Shown: positions 35,146-44,106, counted from the first letter of the stretch. The stretch: 64,000 nucleotides of DNA from UKL13-2 sp947085425 (GCA_947085425.1 CAMTWK010000015.1:1-64000), one strand, 5' to 3'. Notes: generated from the sequence alone by a model not told the origin. A program made the numbers and translations.

Positions 35146-36186
35146 ATGGACAAGTTTAAAAATGCACCGCGGGCACCGTTTTCGACCGTCATTGCGTTGT
35201 TTTGCGTGTTTTTTACCACCTTTGCCAGCGCCCAGGAATGCAAACACCGCGGCGATCTGGATCAACTTTTTTGCGATGAGAACAAAGATCTGGTCGCCGA
35301 TACACCGACCGATACCAAGAAGTGGAAAAACCCCAATACGATTGTATTCACCTACACCCCGGTGGAAGATCCGGCAGTTTACGAAAAAATTTTCCAGCCG
35401 TTTACGGAAAGCCTTGGCAAATGTTTATCCAAGCGCGTGGTGTTTTATCAGGTCAATTCAAACGCCGCCGAAATTGAAGCAATGCGCTCCGGACGCCTGC
35501 ACGTTGGTGGTTTCTCAACCGGTCCCACTGCGTTTGCGGTCAATATTGCCGGTGCCGTGCCGTTTGCAGTCAAGGGAACAGAAAAAGAATTTCAAGGCTA
35601 TAACCTGATTGTTATTGTTAAAAAGTCCTCACCTTTTATAAAATTGTCCGACTTAAAAGGCAAAAAAGTGGCACACACCTCACCGTCGTCCAATTCCGGC
35701 CACATGGCGCCGATCGCGTTGTTTCCGGGTGAAGGCCTGACACCTGACAAAGATTACAAAATTTTGTTTTCAGGCAAACACGATCAAAGTGTCATGGGTG
35801 TCAATTCCGGTGATTATGAAGCCGCCGCCGTCGCATCGGACGTATTCCACCGCATGGCCTCCCGCGGACAGGTCAAAGAAGATGATTTTCGCATCATCTA
35901 TCGCTCCAATAAATTTCCGACTTCGAGCTTTGCCTATGCGCATGACCTCGATCCGGCATTGGCGACCAAGCTGCTGAAATGTTTTTACGACTATCGGTTT
36001 ACGCCGGACATGGTCAAGGCGTTTGATGGTGCGGATCGGTTTTTCCCGATCACCTATCAAAAAGATTGGGAAGTCGTGCGTAAAACCAACGATGCGTTCA
36101 GCCGCGAAAATTATGACAAGCAAACTGTAAAAGAAGCCGAGGCGGCCAAGAAAAAAGCCGAAGAAGCCAAGGCCAAAAAAGGTTGA
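35146..36186 (+). CDS. phnD: phosphate/phosphite/phosphonate ABC transporter binding protein, copy 1
   Basis: A 346-residue periplasmic protein with a signal peptide ending near ASAQ (about residue 28) and strong SD GGAGGAG. The PhnD-type core includes AIEAMRSGRLHVGGFSTG-like wording (AMRSGRLHVGGFSTGPT), LKGKKVAHTSPSSNSGHMAP and GDYEAAAVASDVFHRM. The mature N-terminus ECKHRGDLDQLFCDENKDL contains two cysteines. The C-terminus is an odd Lys/Glu/Ala-rich tail (EAEAAKKKAEEAKAKKG). It is first of phnD-phnD-phnC-phnE-phnE. No C-P lyase or phosphite dehydrogenase gene is nearby, so the ligand among phosphonate, phosphite or phosphate is open. Confidence 0.9.
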   Translation: MDKFKNAPRAPFSTVIALFCVFFTTFASAQECKHRGDLDQLFCDENKDLVADTPTDTKKWKNPNTIVFTYTPVEDPAVYEKIFQPFTESLGKCLSKRVVFYQVNSNAAEIEAMRSGRLHVGGFSTGPTAFAVNIAGAVPFAVKGTEKEFQGYNLIVIVKKSSPFIKLSDLKGKKVAHTSPSSNSGHMAPIALFPGEGLTPDKDYKILFSGKHDQSVMGVNSGDYEAAAVASDVFHRMASRGQVKEDDFRIIYRSNKFPTSSFAYAHDLDPALATKLLKCFYDYRFTPDMVKAFDGADRFFPITYQKDWEVVRKTNDAFSRENYDKQTVKEAEAAKKKAEEAKAKKG

Positions 36187-36242
36187 CAATAGATACTCCG
36201 GCTCATTTTTTTAAATCGATTGTCACCATAAAGGACGACTCC

Positions 36243-37289
36243 ATGTCGCCGCGTATCAAAAATAGTTTTTTTGTCATCGCGGCGGCGGGGGTGATTTTAA
36301 TTTCCATACTTTTCACCGCCACCCGTGCCATCGCTGAGGAATGCAAATCACGCGGTGATCTGGATGTGCTTTATTGTGATGCCAACGGTGATCTCACCGC
36401 GGATCCCCCCAAGGACCCGAAGCGCTGGAAAAATCCGCCATCGTTGTTGCTCAGTTATTCGCCACAAGAGGACGCCGCCACTTACGAAAAAATGTGGTCG
36501 CCTTATATTGACCATATGAAATCCTGCACCGGCCGTCAGGTACGTTTTTTGCAGGTACATTCAAGTGCGGCCACTGTTGAAGCATTACGCTCCGGCCGTA
36601 TTCAGTTCAGCCTGCTGTCGGCGGGTGACACACCTTTCGCGGTCAACATTGCCGGTGCGGTTCCGTTTGCCAATCACGGCACCGCAACAGGCGGCATCAC
36701 CACTTACCACTTGATCGTGGTCGTCAGGCAGGACAGCACTATTAAAACCATGGCGGATCTTGCCGGCAAACGCGTGGCACATGTGGCGGCCTCATCCAAT
36801 TCCGGCAATCTTGCGCCACGGGCACTTTTTCCAGCCGAAGGCGTGGTGCCTGATAAGGACTACAAGGTTTTATATTCTGGAAAACACGACAACTCCATTT
36901 CGGGCGTGGTGAATCGCGACTACGACGCAGCTGCCGTTGCCGATGACGTCTTGATCCGCATGGTCCAACGTGGCGTGGTCAAGGCCAGCGACCTGCGCAC
37001 CATTTATACCAGCAAGCCCTTTCCCGCCGGCAGCCTCGCTGTCGCCCACGATCTCGATCCAACGCTGCGCAAAAAAATTGAAGACTGTACGTTTACGTTT
37101 CGATTTCCATTGGAGTTATCAACCGCATTTCGTGGGCCGGATCGTTTTATGCCGCTCAATTACAAGCGCGACTTTGAGTCGGTTCGCCGCGTGGCCCTTG
37201 CCAGCGGGGAAGTATCGAGCAAGACCGCCCCTGATAAACGCGCCGAACAAGAAGCGGCCGCGCAAAAAAATCAACCAACCAAAAAATAA
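36243..37289 (+). CDS. phosphate/phosphite/phosphonate ABC transporter binding protein, copy 2
   Basis: A 348-residue paralogue of the preceding protein, with a signal peptide (hydrophobic FFVIAAAGVILISILFTAT, cleavage near AIAEE) and the same mature start ECKSRGDLDVLYCDANGDL. Shared core: ALRSGRIQFSLLSAGDTPFA, LAGKRVAHVAASSNSGNLAP and GKHDNSISGVVNRDYDAAAV. The start ATG at 36243 has AGGA upstream; the frame is open further 5' but overlaps copy 1. It too has a polar Lys/Gln-rich C-terminal tail. Clear divergence from copy 1 in pocket-region residues suggests a different ligand or affinity. Confidence 0.88.
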   Translation: MSPRIKNSFFVIAAAGVILISILFTATRAIAEECKSRGDLDVLYCDANGDLTADPPKDPKRWKNPPSLLLSYSPQEDAATYEKMWSPYIDHMKSCTGRQVRFLQVHSSAATVEALRSGRIQFSLLSAGDTPFAVNIAGAVPFANHGTATGGITTYHLIVVVRQDSTIKTMADLAGKRVAHVAASSNSGNLAPRALFPAEGVVPDKDYKVLYSGKHDNSISGVVNRDYDAAAVADDVLIRMVQRGVVKASDLRTIYTSKPFPAGSLAVAHDLDPTLRKKIEDCTFTFRFPLELSTAFRGPDRFMPLNYKRDFESVRRVALASGEVSSKTAPDKRAEQEAAAQKNQPTKK

Positions 37290-37291
37290 CC

Positions 37292-38053
37292 ATGGCCGAT
37301 CGTTCGATTCAAATTCACGGACTTGTCAAAGAGTACAAAAAAGGGGTGCCGGTCCTGAAAGGCATTGACCTCTACATTCCCGGCGATGGCATTACCGCCA
37401 TCATCGGGCCTTCCGGTACCGGAAAGTCAACCCTGATTCGCTGTATTAATCGTTTAATTGATCCGACCGCCGGACAAATCATCTTTCAGGGCCAGGACCT
37501 CGCGCAACTTTCCGGTGTGCCGTTACGCGAAGCACGCAGACGTATCGGCATGGTGTTTCAGGAATACAACTTGGTGGAACGGCTGACGGTGATGGAAAAC
37601 GTACTCACCGGTCGCCTCGGTTATGTTTCCGCATTCAAGGCATGGTTGCGCAAGTTTCCAAAGGAGGATATCGAGGAGGCGTTTAACTTACTCGACGCAG
37701 TGGGACTGGGTAATTTTGCCAACCAGCGTGCCGACGGTTTGTCTGGCGGACAACGACAACGTGTCGGCATCGCGCGAGCCATCATGCAACGTCCGGAAAT
37801 TTTGTTGGCCGATGAGCCGACCTCGTCGCTTGACCCCAAAACGTCGGTGGAAATTATGGAAATCATGTCCGCCATGGCCGGCAAACGCAATATCCCGGTC
37901 ATCGTCAATATTCACAACGTGGCACTTGCCAAACGCTTTTGCCAGCGCATGATCGGCATGAATGGCGGCCAGATTGTTTTCAACGGCACCCCCGCCGAAT
38001 TAACCGAGGACCACCTAAAAGAAATATACGGTGGCGAAGATTGGCTCGAATGA
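37292..38053 (+). CDS. phnC: phosphonate-type ABC transporter ATP-binding protein
   Basis: A 253-residue ATPase with Walker A GPSGTGKST (39-47), Q-loop GMVFQEYNLVERLTV, signature LSGGQRQR, Walker B ILLADEPTSSLD and H-loop VNIHNVALAKRF. QEYNLVERLTVMENVLTGRLG is characteristic of PhnC-type ATPases (first 20 residues seen). It starts two bases after the second binding-protein gene and drives import through the two PhnE-like permeases. Confidence 0.94.
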   Translation: MADRSIQIHGLVKEYKKGVPVLKGIDLYIPGDGITAIIGPSGTGKSTLIRCINRLIDPTAGQIIFQGQDLAQLSGVPLREARRRIGMVFQEYNLVERLTVMENVLTGRLGYVSAFKAWLRKFPKEDIEEAFNLLDAVGLGNFANQRADGLSGGQRQRVGIARAIMQRPEILLADEPTSSLDPKTSVEIMEIMSAMAGKRNIPVIVNIHNVALAKRFCQRMIGMNGGQIVFNGTPAELTEDHLKEIYGGEDWLE

Positions 38054-38063
38054 CGGCATCGGC

Positions 38064-38945
38064 ATGACCTCCAAGGCAACCAACGTGCCCCGCATCGCCT
38101 TCCAGCCCAATTGGCCGGCGCGCATTGGCTGGATACTGCTGGCGATTTATGTCGTCTGGGCGGCAGGACAGCTTGATATTACTTGGACTCGATTTGTCGA
38201 TGGTCTGACCAATGCCGCAAAATTTTTGGGCCGGATGTTTCCGCCCGACTTTCGCGCCGACAAAGTCGAAATGATAGTCAAAGGTTTGGCCGAGAGTGTG
38301 CAGATCGCCGTCATCGCCACCTTCATTGGCATATTGCTGTCGTTGCCGATTGGTTTGATGGCGGCACGCAACCTGATGCCGGTATGGGTAGTGTGGCCGG
38401 CGCGCACGCTCATCGCGGTCTGCCGGTCTTTCCACGAGGTCGTCATCGCCATCATTTTTGTCAAAGCGGTGGGTTTCGGTGCCATCGCCGGGATCGGCGC
38501 GCTGGTGATCGGTTCCATCGGCTTTATTTCGAAATTGTTTGCCGAAGCGATTGAAGAAATTTCGCCCAAACAAGTGGAAGCGGTGCGCGCATCGGGCGCG
38601 GGATTTTTTAGCGTACTGGCCTACGGGGTGATTCCACAGGTATTTGCGCGCTTTCTTGGCTTTGCCTCCTACCAGTTTGATTCCAACCTGCGCCACTCCA
38701 CCATGATTGGCATTGTCGGCGCAGGCGGAATCGGCGGCAGCCTGTTCTCTGCGTTTCAACGTTTTGACTACGATTTTGTCTGCGCGATTCTCATTGCCAT
38801 TATCGCCCTGATCATTCTTGCCGAAGTCATCTCCGGTTATGTGCGTGCATTGTTTAACGATAATCTCGCCCTGCTCGATTATTTTCGTGATCGCCGCAGC
38901 GCCCGTTTGTCGCGCGAAAAAACCGCCGCGCTGGAGGCATCCTGA
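38064..38945 (+). CDS. phnE: phosphonate-type ABC transporter permease, PhnE family (1)
   Basis: A 293-residue inner-membrane permease with about six helices. PhnE family motifs are SVQIAVIATFIGILLSLPIG (20 residues), RSFHEVVIAIIFVKAVG, GALVIGSIGFISKLFAEAIEE and EAVRASGAGFFSVLAYGVIP (EAA loop). The ATG at 38064, just after the phnC stop, is preferred to an upstream GTG at 38031 that overlaps phnC. Its stop overlaps the next permease start by one base (TGATG). Confidence 0.92.
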   Translation: MTSKATNVPRIAFQPNWPARIGWILLAIYVVWAAGQLDITWTRFVDGLTNAAKFLGRMFPPDFRADKVEMIVKGLAESVQIAVIATFIGILLSLPIGLMAARNLMPVWVVWPARTLIAVCRSFHEVVIAIIFVKAVGFGAIAGIGALVIGSIGFISKLFAEAIEEISPKQVEAVRASGAGFFSVLAYGVIPQVFARFLGFASYQFDSNLRHSTMIGIVGAGGIGGSLFSAFQRFDYDFVCAILIAIIALIILAEVISGYVRALFNDNLALLDYFRDRRSARLSREKTAALEAS

Positions 38946-39769
38946 TGAATGCATCAACCAGCGGTGTGGAAAGTACCGGCAGCGCGCGGCAATGGATACG
39001 TTTTACACCGGAACAAAAATTTCTGCGTTTTGCATTTTACTTCCTGACCCTCGCGGCGATTGTTTTTTCCTTAAAAAACATAGAAATCATTCCGGAATTT
39101 TTGATTGATGCGCCGGCGCAAATGAAAGATTTTTTTGCGCGCATGTGGCCAATGGATACGCCGTATTACGCCAAGTCGGTGCATGAGGCGCTGATCGAAA
39201 CACTCAACATCGCCACCATCGGCACTTTGTTATGTCTTTGTATGGCGATTCCAGTGGGCATCATGGCCGCCAACAATGTGGTGCCGTATAAATCCCTGAA
39301 TGCACTTGCAAAATTTATTTTGGTGTCGAGCCGCTCGGTCAACACGCTCGTCTGGGCGTTATTATTCATTGCCATTTTTGGTCCGGGTGCACTTGCCGGC
39401 ACCCTTGCCATCGCCTTTCGCTCCATCGGTTTTGTCGGCAAACTTTTCGGCGAGGCGCTCGAAGAAGCCAACAAGGGACCGGTCGAAGCCCTCAAGGCGA
39501 CCGGTGCGCCACACACCTCCATTTTCCTGAAAGGTTATTGGCCGCAGGTGATGCCGTCGTTCTGGTCGATAGCACTGTTTCGCTGGGACATCAACGTGCG
39601 TGAGTCCGCTGTATTGGGATTGGTCGGTGCCGGTGGCATCGGCATGGCCATGGATACGGCCATGAATTTGTTTCGCTGGGATCAGGTTGCGGTGGTGCTC
39701 TCGACCATTTTCGTGGTCGTCATCATCGCCGAAATCGCCGTCGGCGTTATTCGCAAACGAATTATTTAA
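38945..39769 (+). CDS. phnE: phosphonate-type ABC transporter permease, PhnE family (2)
   Basis: A 274-residue second PhnE-like permease with helices from about residue 28. Motifs: ALIETLNIATIGTLLCLCMA, SSRSVNTLVWALLFIAIFGPG, EALKATGAPHTSIFLKGYWP and GLVGAGGIGMAMDTAMNLF. With the previous permease it probably forms a heterodimer, as in other two-permease phosphonate/phosphite importers. It is last in the operon; greB converges 77 bases away. Confidence 0.92.
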   Translation: MNASTSGVESTGSARQWIRFTPEQKFLRFAFYFLTLAAIVFSLKNIEIIPEFLIDAPAQMKDFFARMWPMDTPYYAKSVHEALIETLNIATIGTLLCLCMAIPVGIMAANNVVPYKSLNALAKFILVSSRSVNTLVWALLFIAIFGPGALAGTLAIAFRSIGFVGKLFGEALEEANKGPVEALKATGAPHTSIFLKGYWPQVMPSFWSIALFRWDINVRESAVLGLVGAGGIGMAMDTAMNLFRWDQVAVVLSTIFVVVIIAEIAVGVIRKRII

Positions 39770-39846
39770 TCGCGGTAGTGACGTCGACCACCGGCCTATT
39801 CTGACCAATTGAATCGTCGGCTGATGGTCGATCCGAATGCGAAAGA

Positions 39847-40473
39847 CTATTGCGGTTTATTCACCACATTCAAACTGATCGGCGCCTGCGGGACGAACGC
39901 TTCGATGTCCAGGGCGGTGTATTGCACCGCCAAAATATCCAGCTCCTCGCGTCCGCCCGGCGCGTGTAACACCACCATATCGCCCACCCTCGCTTTCATC
40001 AGTGCCCGCGCCAGCGGAGATATCCATGTGACGTAGTTGCGTTTGAGATCCAGCTCATCAATTCCGACGATGGAAATGGTACTTTCCTCACCCGCTTGAT
40101 TGGCATAGGTAACGGTTGCGCCAAAAAAAACCCTTTCGGCAATGTCGTCGTCGCGTGGTGCGGCCGGGTCCACCACCTCGGCATTGTCCAGGCGTTTTGA
40201 CAAAAAACGGATGCGACGGTCAATTTCGCGCAAACGCTTTTTGCCGTATTGATAATCCGCGTTTTCACTGCGATCACCATTTTTTGCCGCCCACGACACC
40301 GCCACCGTCACGGCGGGGCGCTCCTTATCGAGCAAATACATCAACTCATCGCGCAGGCGTTGGTGCCCGGACGGGGTGATGTAATTTTTTGCCCCGGCCG
40401 GGATGGGGGAAACGCCCGGGTCAAGGCCGTCATCCTCCGCCGAGTCATTCTCCTTTGTAAAGGCTTTACTCAT
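39847..40473 (-). CDS. greB: transcription elongation factor GreB
   Basis: A 208-residue GreA/GreB protein that stimulates transcript cleavage by backtracked RNA polymerase. The N-terminal coiled coil is preceded by NYITPSGHQRLRDELMYLL; the tip carries acidic residues in NGDRSENADYQYGKKRLREI, characteristic of GreB. The C-terminal FKBP-like domain has VFFGATVTYANQAG, DELDLKRNYVTWISPLARAL and GDMVVLHAPGG. The first 35 residues are a polar extension. The ATG at 40473 is chosen over one eight codons upstream. Confidence 0.94.
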   Translation of the reverse strand: MSKAFTKENDSAEDDGLDPGVSPIPAGAKNYITPSGHQRLRDELMYLLDKERPAVTVAVSWAAKNGDRSENADYQYGKKRLREIDRRIRFLSKRLDNAEVVDPAAPRDDDIAERVFFGATVTYANQAGEESTISIVGIDELDLKRNYVTWISPLARALMKARVGDMVVLHAPGGREELDILAVQYTALDIEAFVPQAPISLNVVNKPQ

Positions 40474-40587
40474 GTAAAACAACCTGCCGTCTATCATGTG
40501 TTAAAAGTTGATTATACTTTTACCCATGCGTTGGCTCTGCCAGCTCATATCCTTCATCCAAGCCGTCCAAGACCCGTGGTTAATTTT

Positions 40588-41373
40588 ATGTCCGCTAATG
40601 CCTATACCGTCTTAAAGGTTTCCGAAAGCGCCAGTGAAGCGACCATCGAACGCGCTTATCAGGCACGTATGATCGACGTGCAGACCAATATGGCGATGAG
40701 TGACGCCGCCAAACAAACGGAAATGCTGGCCATCGAGGAGGCCAACCGGGTGTTAATGCGGTCAACATCACGCGAATTGTATGATCGCCAATTGGCCGCG
40801 CAGCGCAACACCGACGACGCATCGTCGGGCGAAGGTATGGGCAGCAAGCTGATCATGATCGGAGTGGTGCTGGCAATTGGCGGCGGCGGTTATTACTGGA
40901 TGCAGCAACGTGAGGCCCAGCACCGGTTGGCGGAACAGGAACGAATTTTAATTGAGCAACGCGCCACCGCGGCATCCGCCGCCGCGGCCGCGACGCGGCT
41001 CAAATTTGACGAACAGCAAAGCCGCGATGCGGACGAGCGGCGACTGGCCGAAGAGAAACGCTTGGCCGAGGCGCAGGCACAACGGGAGCGTGAAATGCAT
41101 GCAGAAAAATTTGTCGGCCTGCCACTACCCGTCCCTGCCAAAACCCAGGCGCAAATTAATCGTGAAAATTTTCTTCGCCAATATGGCGAATTGGTTGAAC
41201 TCAGCGAAGCTGAAAAACAGCGTTTGCAGGCGCAACAAACCGCCGACCGGCAAAAACGATTTGTCGATCAGCTCGCACGCGAAGACGCACGCGCCGCCGA
41301 AATGCGCGCACGCGCTGTCGATCGCGAAAATATGCGCCTAAAATTAGAGGAGTTGCACAATCAGGGTAAATAG
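40588..41373 (+). CDS. degenerate J-domain membrane protein with coiled coil
   Basis: A 261-residue protein. Residues about 5-65 resemble a J domain (YTVLKVSESASEATIERAYQ ... LYDRQL), but the HPD motif needed to stimulate DnaK is absent from the helix II-III loop. A single membrane helix follows (about 89-106, LIMIGVVLAIGGGGYYWM). The rest is Glu/Arg/Ala-rich and probably coiled-coil. It may act as a membrane-anchored scaffold rather than an Hsp40. The start is set at the ATG 40588 because it begins the domain; the open frame upstream overlaps greB antisense. Confidence 0.65.
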   Translation: MSANAYTVLKVSESASEATIERAYQARMIDVQTNMAMSDAAKQTEMLAIEEANRVLMRSTSRELYDRQLAAQRNTDDASSGEGMGSKLIMIGVVLAIGGGGYYWMQQREAQHRLAEQERILIEQRATAASAAAAATRLKFDEQQSRDADERRLAEEKRLAEAQAQREREMHAEKFVGLPLPVPAKTQAQINRENFLRQYGELVELSEAEKQRLQAQQTADRQKRFVDQLAREDARAAEMRARAVDRENMRLKLEELHNQGK

Positions 41374-41448
41374 CGCACCAATCTTTCAGGTAATAATTCA
41401 GCTGAGCGATTCGAAAAAGCGTCATACCAACGGCGCATCACGAAAGAT

Positions 41449-41462
41449 TTGATCCATATCAA
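41449..41462 (+). promoter_or_regulatory. Fnr/Anr box upstream of the UspA gene
   Basis: A perfect Fnr palindrome TTGAT-CCAT-ATCAA. Its centre (41455.5) is 41-42 bases before the start site expected from a TACCAT -10-like hexamer at 41484-41489, the class II activator position. This predicts anaerobic induction of the UspA gene. Confidence 0.75.
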
Positions 41463-41522
41463 TCGCGCCTTTTCCGTTTGAACTACCATTGGCTATGGTT
41501 AATTTTTCAAACGGAGCGTGAT

Positions 41523-41960
41523 GTGCTCAAGTCAATATTGGTCCCGGTCGACGGCAGCAAACTTTCTTTCAAGGCGCTGGATATGGCCGCAAAATTGGCG
41601 ACTTTCCATGGCGCCAAGCTGACGGTGTTGACCGCGACACCGGACTTTCCCATGATCGTGGGGGGCGAGGGATATATGATCAAACCCATCAACGCAAAAC
41701 AATGGGGCACCGCCACCAAGCGGCGTACGGAGTCAATCGCCGAACAAGTTGCCATACAACTGAAAACCGTTGCCTACACGTTTCAGGGGGTGACTTCTGA
41801 TCGCCCCTACGATGCCATTATTCGCGCTGCCAAAAAACACAAATGTGATTTGATTGTAATGGCGTCACACGGGCGCCGCGGCTTGTCGGCGTTGTTGCTG
41901 GGCAGCGAAACCACCAAGGTGTTAACGCACTCGGCGATTCCGGTGCTGGTGTGCCGCTGA
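41523..41960 (+). CDS. universal stress protein, UspA family
   Basis: A 145-residue single-domain Usp beginning MLKSILVPVDGSKLSFKAL. The ATP-type nucleotide loop GRRGLSALLLGSETTKVL is near the C-terminus, followed by PVLVCR. The start is a GTG with GGAG about eight bases upstream; an overlapping ATG two bases earlier is in another frame. A perfect Fnr box lies about 60 bases upstream, as for the Anr-controlled Usp proteins of Pseudomonas, which support anaerobic energy-stress survival. Confidence 0.92.
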   Translation: MLKSILVPVDGSKLSFKALDMAAKLATFHGAKLTVLTATPDFPMIVGGEGYMIKPINAKQWGTATKRRTESIAEQVAIQLKTVAYTFQGVTSDRPYDAIIRAAKKHKCDLIVMASHGRRGLSALLLGSETTKVLTHSAIPVLVCR

Positions 41961-42116
41961 CCGTATTTGCACCAAATTGCCATTAAGCGGTTCGCCGATG
42001 ATTCTGGTCTGCGTGTTCCAGAACAATATAAACATAGAACCGGTCGTCTTGTTTCGACACGGGTCGCGTTTTGATCAGTCACGTCCATCACGCATTACCT
42101 GGATGAAAGTTATTGC

Positions 42117-42902
42117 ATGAAAATGTTGGCGGAAAAGAAAATTCTGGTCACCGGGCTCTTGAGTAATCGCTCTATCGCTTATGGTGTGGCCAAGGCCATG
42201 GCTCGAGAAGGTGCGCAACTGGCGTTCACCTATCAGAATGACAACATTCGCGATAGGGTTGAAAAACTTGCGCCTGAATTCGGCTCGAAACTGATTTTTC
42301 CATGCGACGTTGCCAGCGACGCTGAGATTGCCAATCTGTTTCAACAATTGGGCAAAACTTGGGATGGCCTCGATGGCATTGTCCATGCAATTGCCTATGC
42401 ACCCCGCGAGGCCTTGGTTGGCGATTTTCATGAAGCCATTTCGCGGGAAAATTTCCGCATTGCACACGACATCAGCTCATACAGTCTTGCCGCATTGGTC
42501 AAAGGCGGCTTGCCACTGATGAACGGTCGCAAAGCATCCGTGGTCGCCATGTCCTATCTTGGTGCCGTGCGGGCGGTGCCAAATTACAATGTAATGGGGC
42601 TTGCCAAAGCCAGTCTGGAGGCGTGTATACGCTATCTGGCATTCAGCCTGGGCCCATCCGGAATTCGGGTCAATGGCGTTTCTGCCGGACCGATTAAAAC
42701 ATTGGCGGCGGCGGGCGTCGGCAATTTCAACAAGTTGCTTTTTCACGTTGAAAAAAACTCCCCGCTGCGACGCAACGTAACCATCGACGAGGTCGGAAAT
42801 GTCGCCGCGTTTTTGTCAAGTGAATTGGCAAGTGGCATCAACGGGGAAATCACCTATGTTGATGGCGGCTTTAACATTTCCGGCTTGGCCAGCGATCATT
42901 GA
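42117..42902 (+). CDS. fabI: enoyl-ACP reductase FabI
   Basis: A 261-residue NADH-dependent enoyl-[acyl-carrier-protein] reductase, last step of the fatty-acid elongation cycle. It shows KILVTGLLSNRSIAYGVAKA for dinucleotide binding, DVASDAEI, the active-site pair Y-x6-K in SYLGAVRAVPNYNVMGLAKA (second Tyr and Lys) and VNGVSAGPIKTLAA. The adjacent downstream gene, ten bases on, encodes a FabX-like flavoenzyme, suggesting joint work in fatty-acid synthesis. Confidence 0.94.
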   Translation: MKMLAEKKILVTGLLSNRSIAYGVAKAMAREGAQLAFTYQNDNIRDRVEKLAPEFGSKLIFPCDVASDAEIANLFQQLGKTWDGLDGIVHAIAYAPREALVGDFHEAISRENFRIAHDISSYSLAALVKGGLPLMNGRKASVVAMSYLGAVRAVPNYNVMGLAKASLEACIRYLAFSLGPSGIRVNGVSAGPIKTLAAAGVGNFNKLLFHVEKNSPLRRNVTIDEVGNVAAFLSSELASGINGEITYVDGGFNISGLASDH

Positions 42903-42912
42903 GCATCCAAAC

Positions 42913-44106
42913 ATGACAAAATCACCGCCCGGCGAACCGCTCAATATCTATCCAGAACTACGCATTAAGAATAATTCCATGTTGCCGATCGTCCAAGGCG
43001 GCATGGGCGTGGGCATCTCCGCTTCGCGACTTGCCGGCACGGTCGCTCGTGCCGGCGGCGTCGGTACGTTGTCGAGTGTTGATCTCCGGCGCCATCATCC
43101 AGATTTGATGTCGCAATCAGCAAAGAGTCGCGATAAAGACCTTATAAACCGACTCAATCTGCTCGCACTCGATCGTGAAGTGCACAGGGCGTGCGAAATA
43201 GCCGCAGGCTGTGGCCTGATCGCCGTAAATATCATGCGGGCGGTATCCGAATACGCCGCAAACGTCCGTCAATCATGTGAGTCTGGTGCGGCGGCAATCG
43301 TGGTCGGTGCCGGATTGCCGCTTGATCTTCCAGACTTGACGGCAAACCATCCAAACGTGGCCTTGATCCCGATTCTTTCTGACTCTCGCGGCATTGCCAT
43401 TGTGCTGAAAAAGTGGCTGCGTAAATCGCGATTGCCGGATGCGATCATCATCGAGCATCCGCGTTTTGCCGGCGGTCATCTTGGCGCGGCAAATATCGCC
43501 GATCTTGACAACCCGCGTTTTGATTTTCCGCGGGTGCTTGACGAGACCTTTGAAGTGTTCAAACAGCTCGACATTGAGCGTGAAAATATTCCAATGATTC
43601 CCGCCGGTGGTATCGCGACGCCGCAACAGGTGCAATCACTATTTAAGCTGGGCGCGGGGGCCGTGCAGATTGGCACGCCCTTTGCCGTCACCGAAGAAAG
43701 TGATGCCCACCCCAACTTCAAACGCGTGCTGGCAGATGCCAAACCTGAAGACATCATTACATTTATGAGTGTCGCCGGTTTACCGGCGCGCGCCATCAAG
43801 ACCGCATGGCTGGAAAAGTATCTGGCGAAACTGCCCATATTGCAACAGCGCGCCAACCCGCGCAGTGGCTGCACATTGGCCTTCGATTGCCTGGAACAAT
43901 GCGGTTTACGCGATGGGATCACACGTTTTGGTCAATTCTGCATTGACCATCATCTCGCTGCAGCGCTTGCAGGAGATATCGAGCGCGGTCTCTTTTTCCG
44001 CGGTTCGGCACCTCTGCCATTCGGCAAACATATCCGCCCGGTTAAGGACTTAATAAACTACCTTCTTCGCGGAATCATGCCAGACGACCTGTTGCCTGCC
44101 ACTTGA
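42913..44106 (+). CDS. nitronate monooxygenase-family flavoprotein, FabX-like with four-cysteine cluster
   Basis: A 397-residue FMN TIM-barrel protein. It has PIVQGGMGVGIS at the start of the barrel, VVGAGLPLDLP, the catalytic-His motif FAGGHLG, IPAGGIATPQQVQ and GAGAVQIGTPFAVTEES. A C-terminal insertion has cysteines at 320, 326, 330 and 343 (C-x5-C-x3-C-x12-C). Simple nitronate monooxygenases and FabK lack this, but it resembles the [4Fe-4S] site reported, as I recall, for Helicobacter FabX, an oxygen-independent dehydrogenase/isomerase that makes unsaturated acyl-ACP. Position ten bases after fabI supports a lipid role. Start ATG 42913; FabK or a PfaD-like enzyme are alternatives. Confidence 0.75.
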   Translation: MTKSPPGEPLNIYPELRIKNNSMLPIVQGGMGVGISASRLAGTVARAGGVGTLSSVDLRRHHPDLMSQSAKSRDKDLINRLNLLALDREVHRACEIAAGCGLIAVNIMRAVSEYAANVRQSCESGAAAIVVGAGLPLDLPDLTANHPNVALIPILSDSRGIAIVLKKWLRKSRLPDAIIIEHPRFAGGHLGAANIADLDNPRFDFPRVLDETFEVFKQLDIERENIPMIPAGGIATPQQVQSLFKLGAGAVQIGTPFAVTEESDAHPNFKRVLADAKPEDIITFMSVAGLPARAIKTAWLEKYLAKLPILQQRANPRSGCTLAFDCLEQCGLRDGITRFGQFCIDHHLAAALAGDIERGLFFRGSAPLPFGKHIRPVKDLINYLLRGIMPDDLLPAT

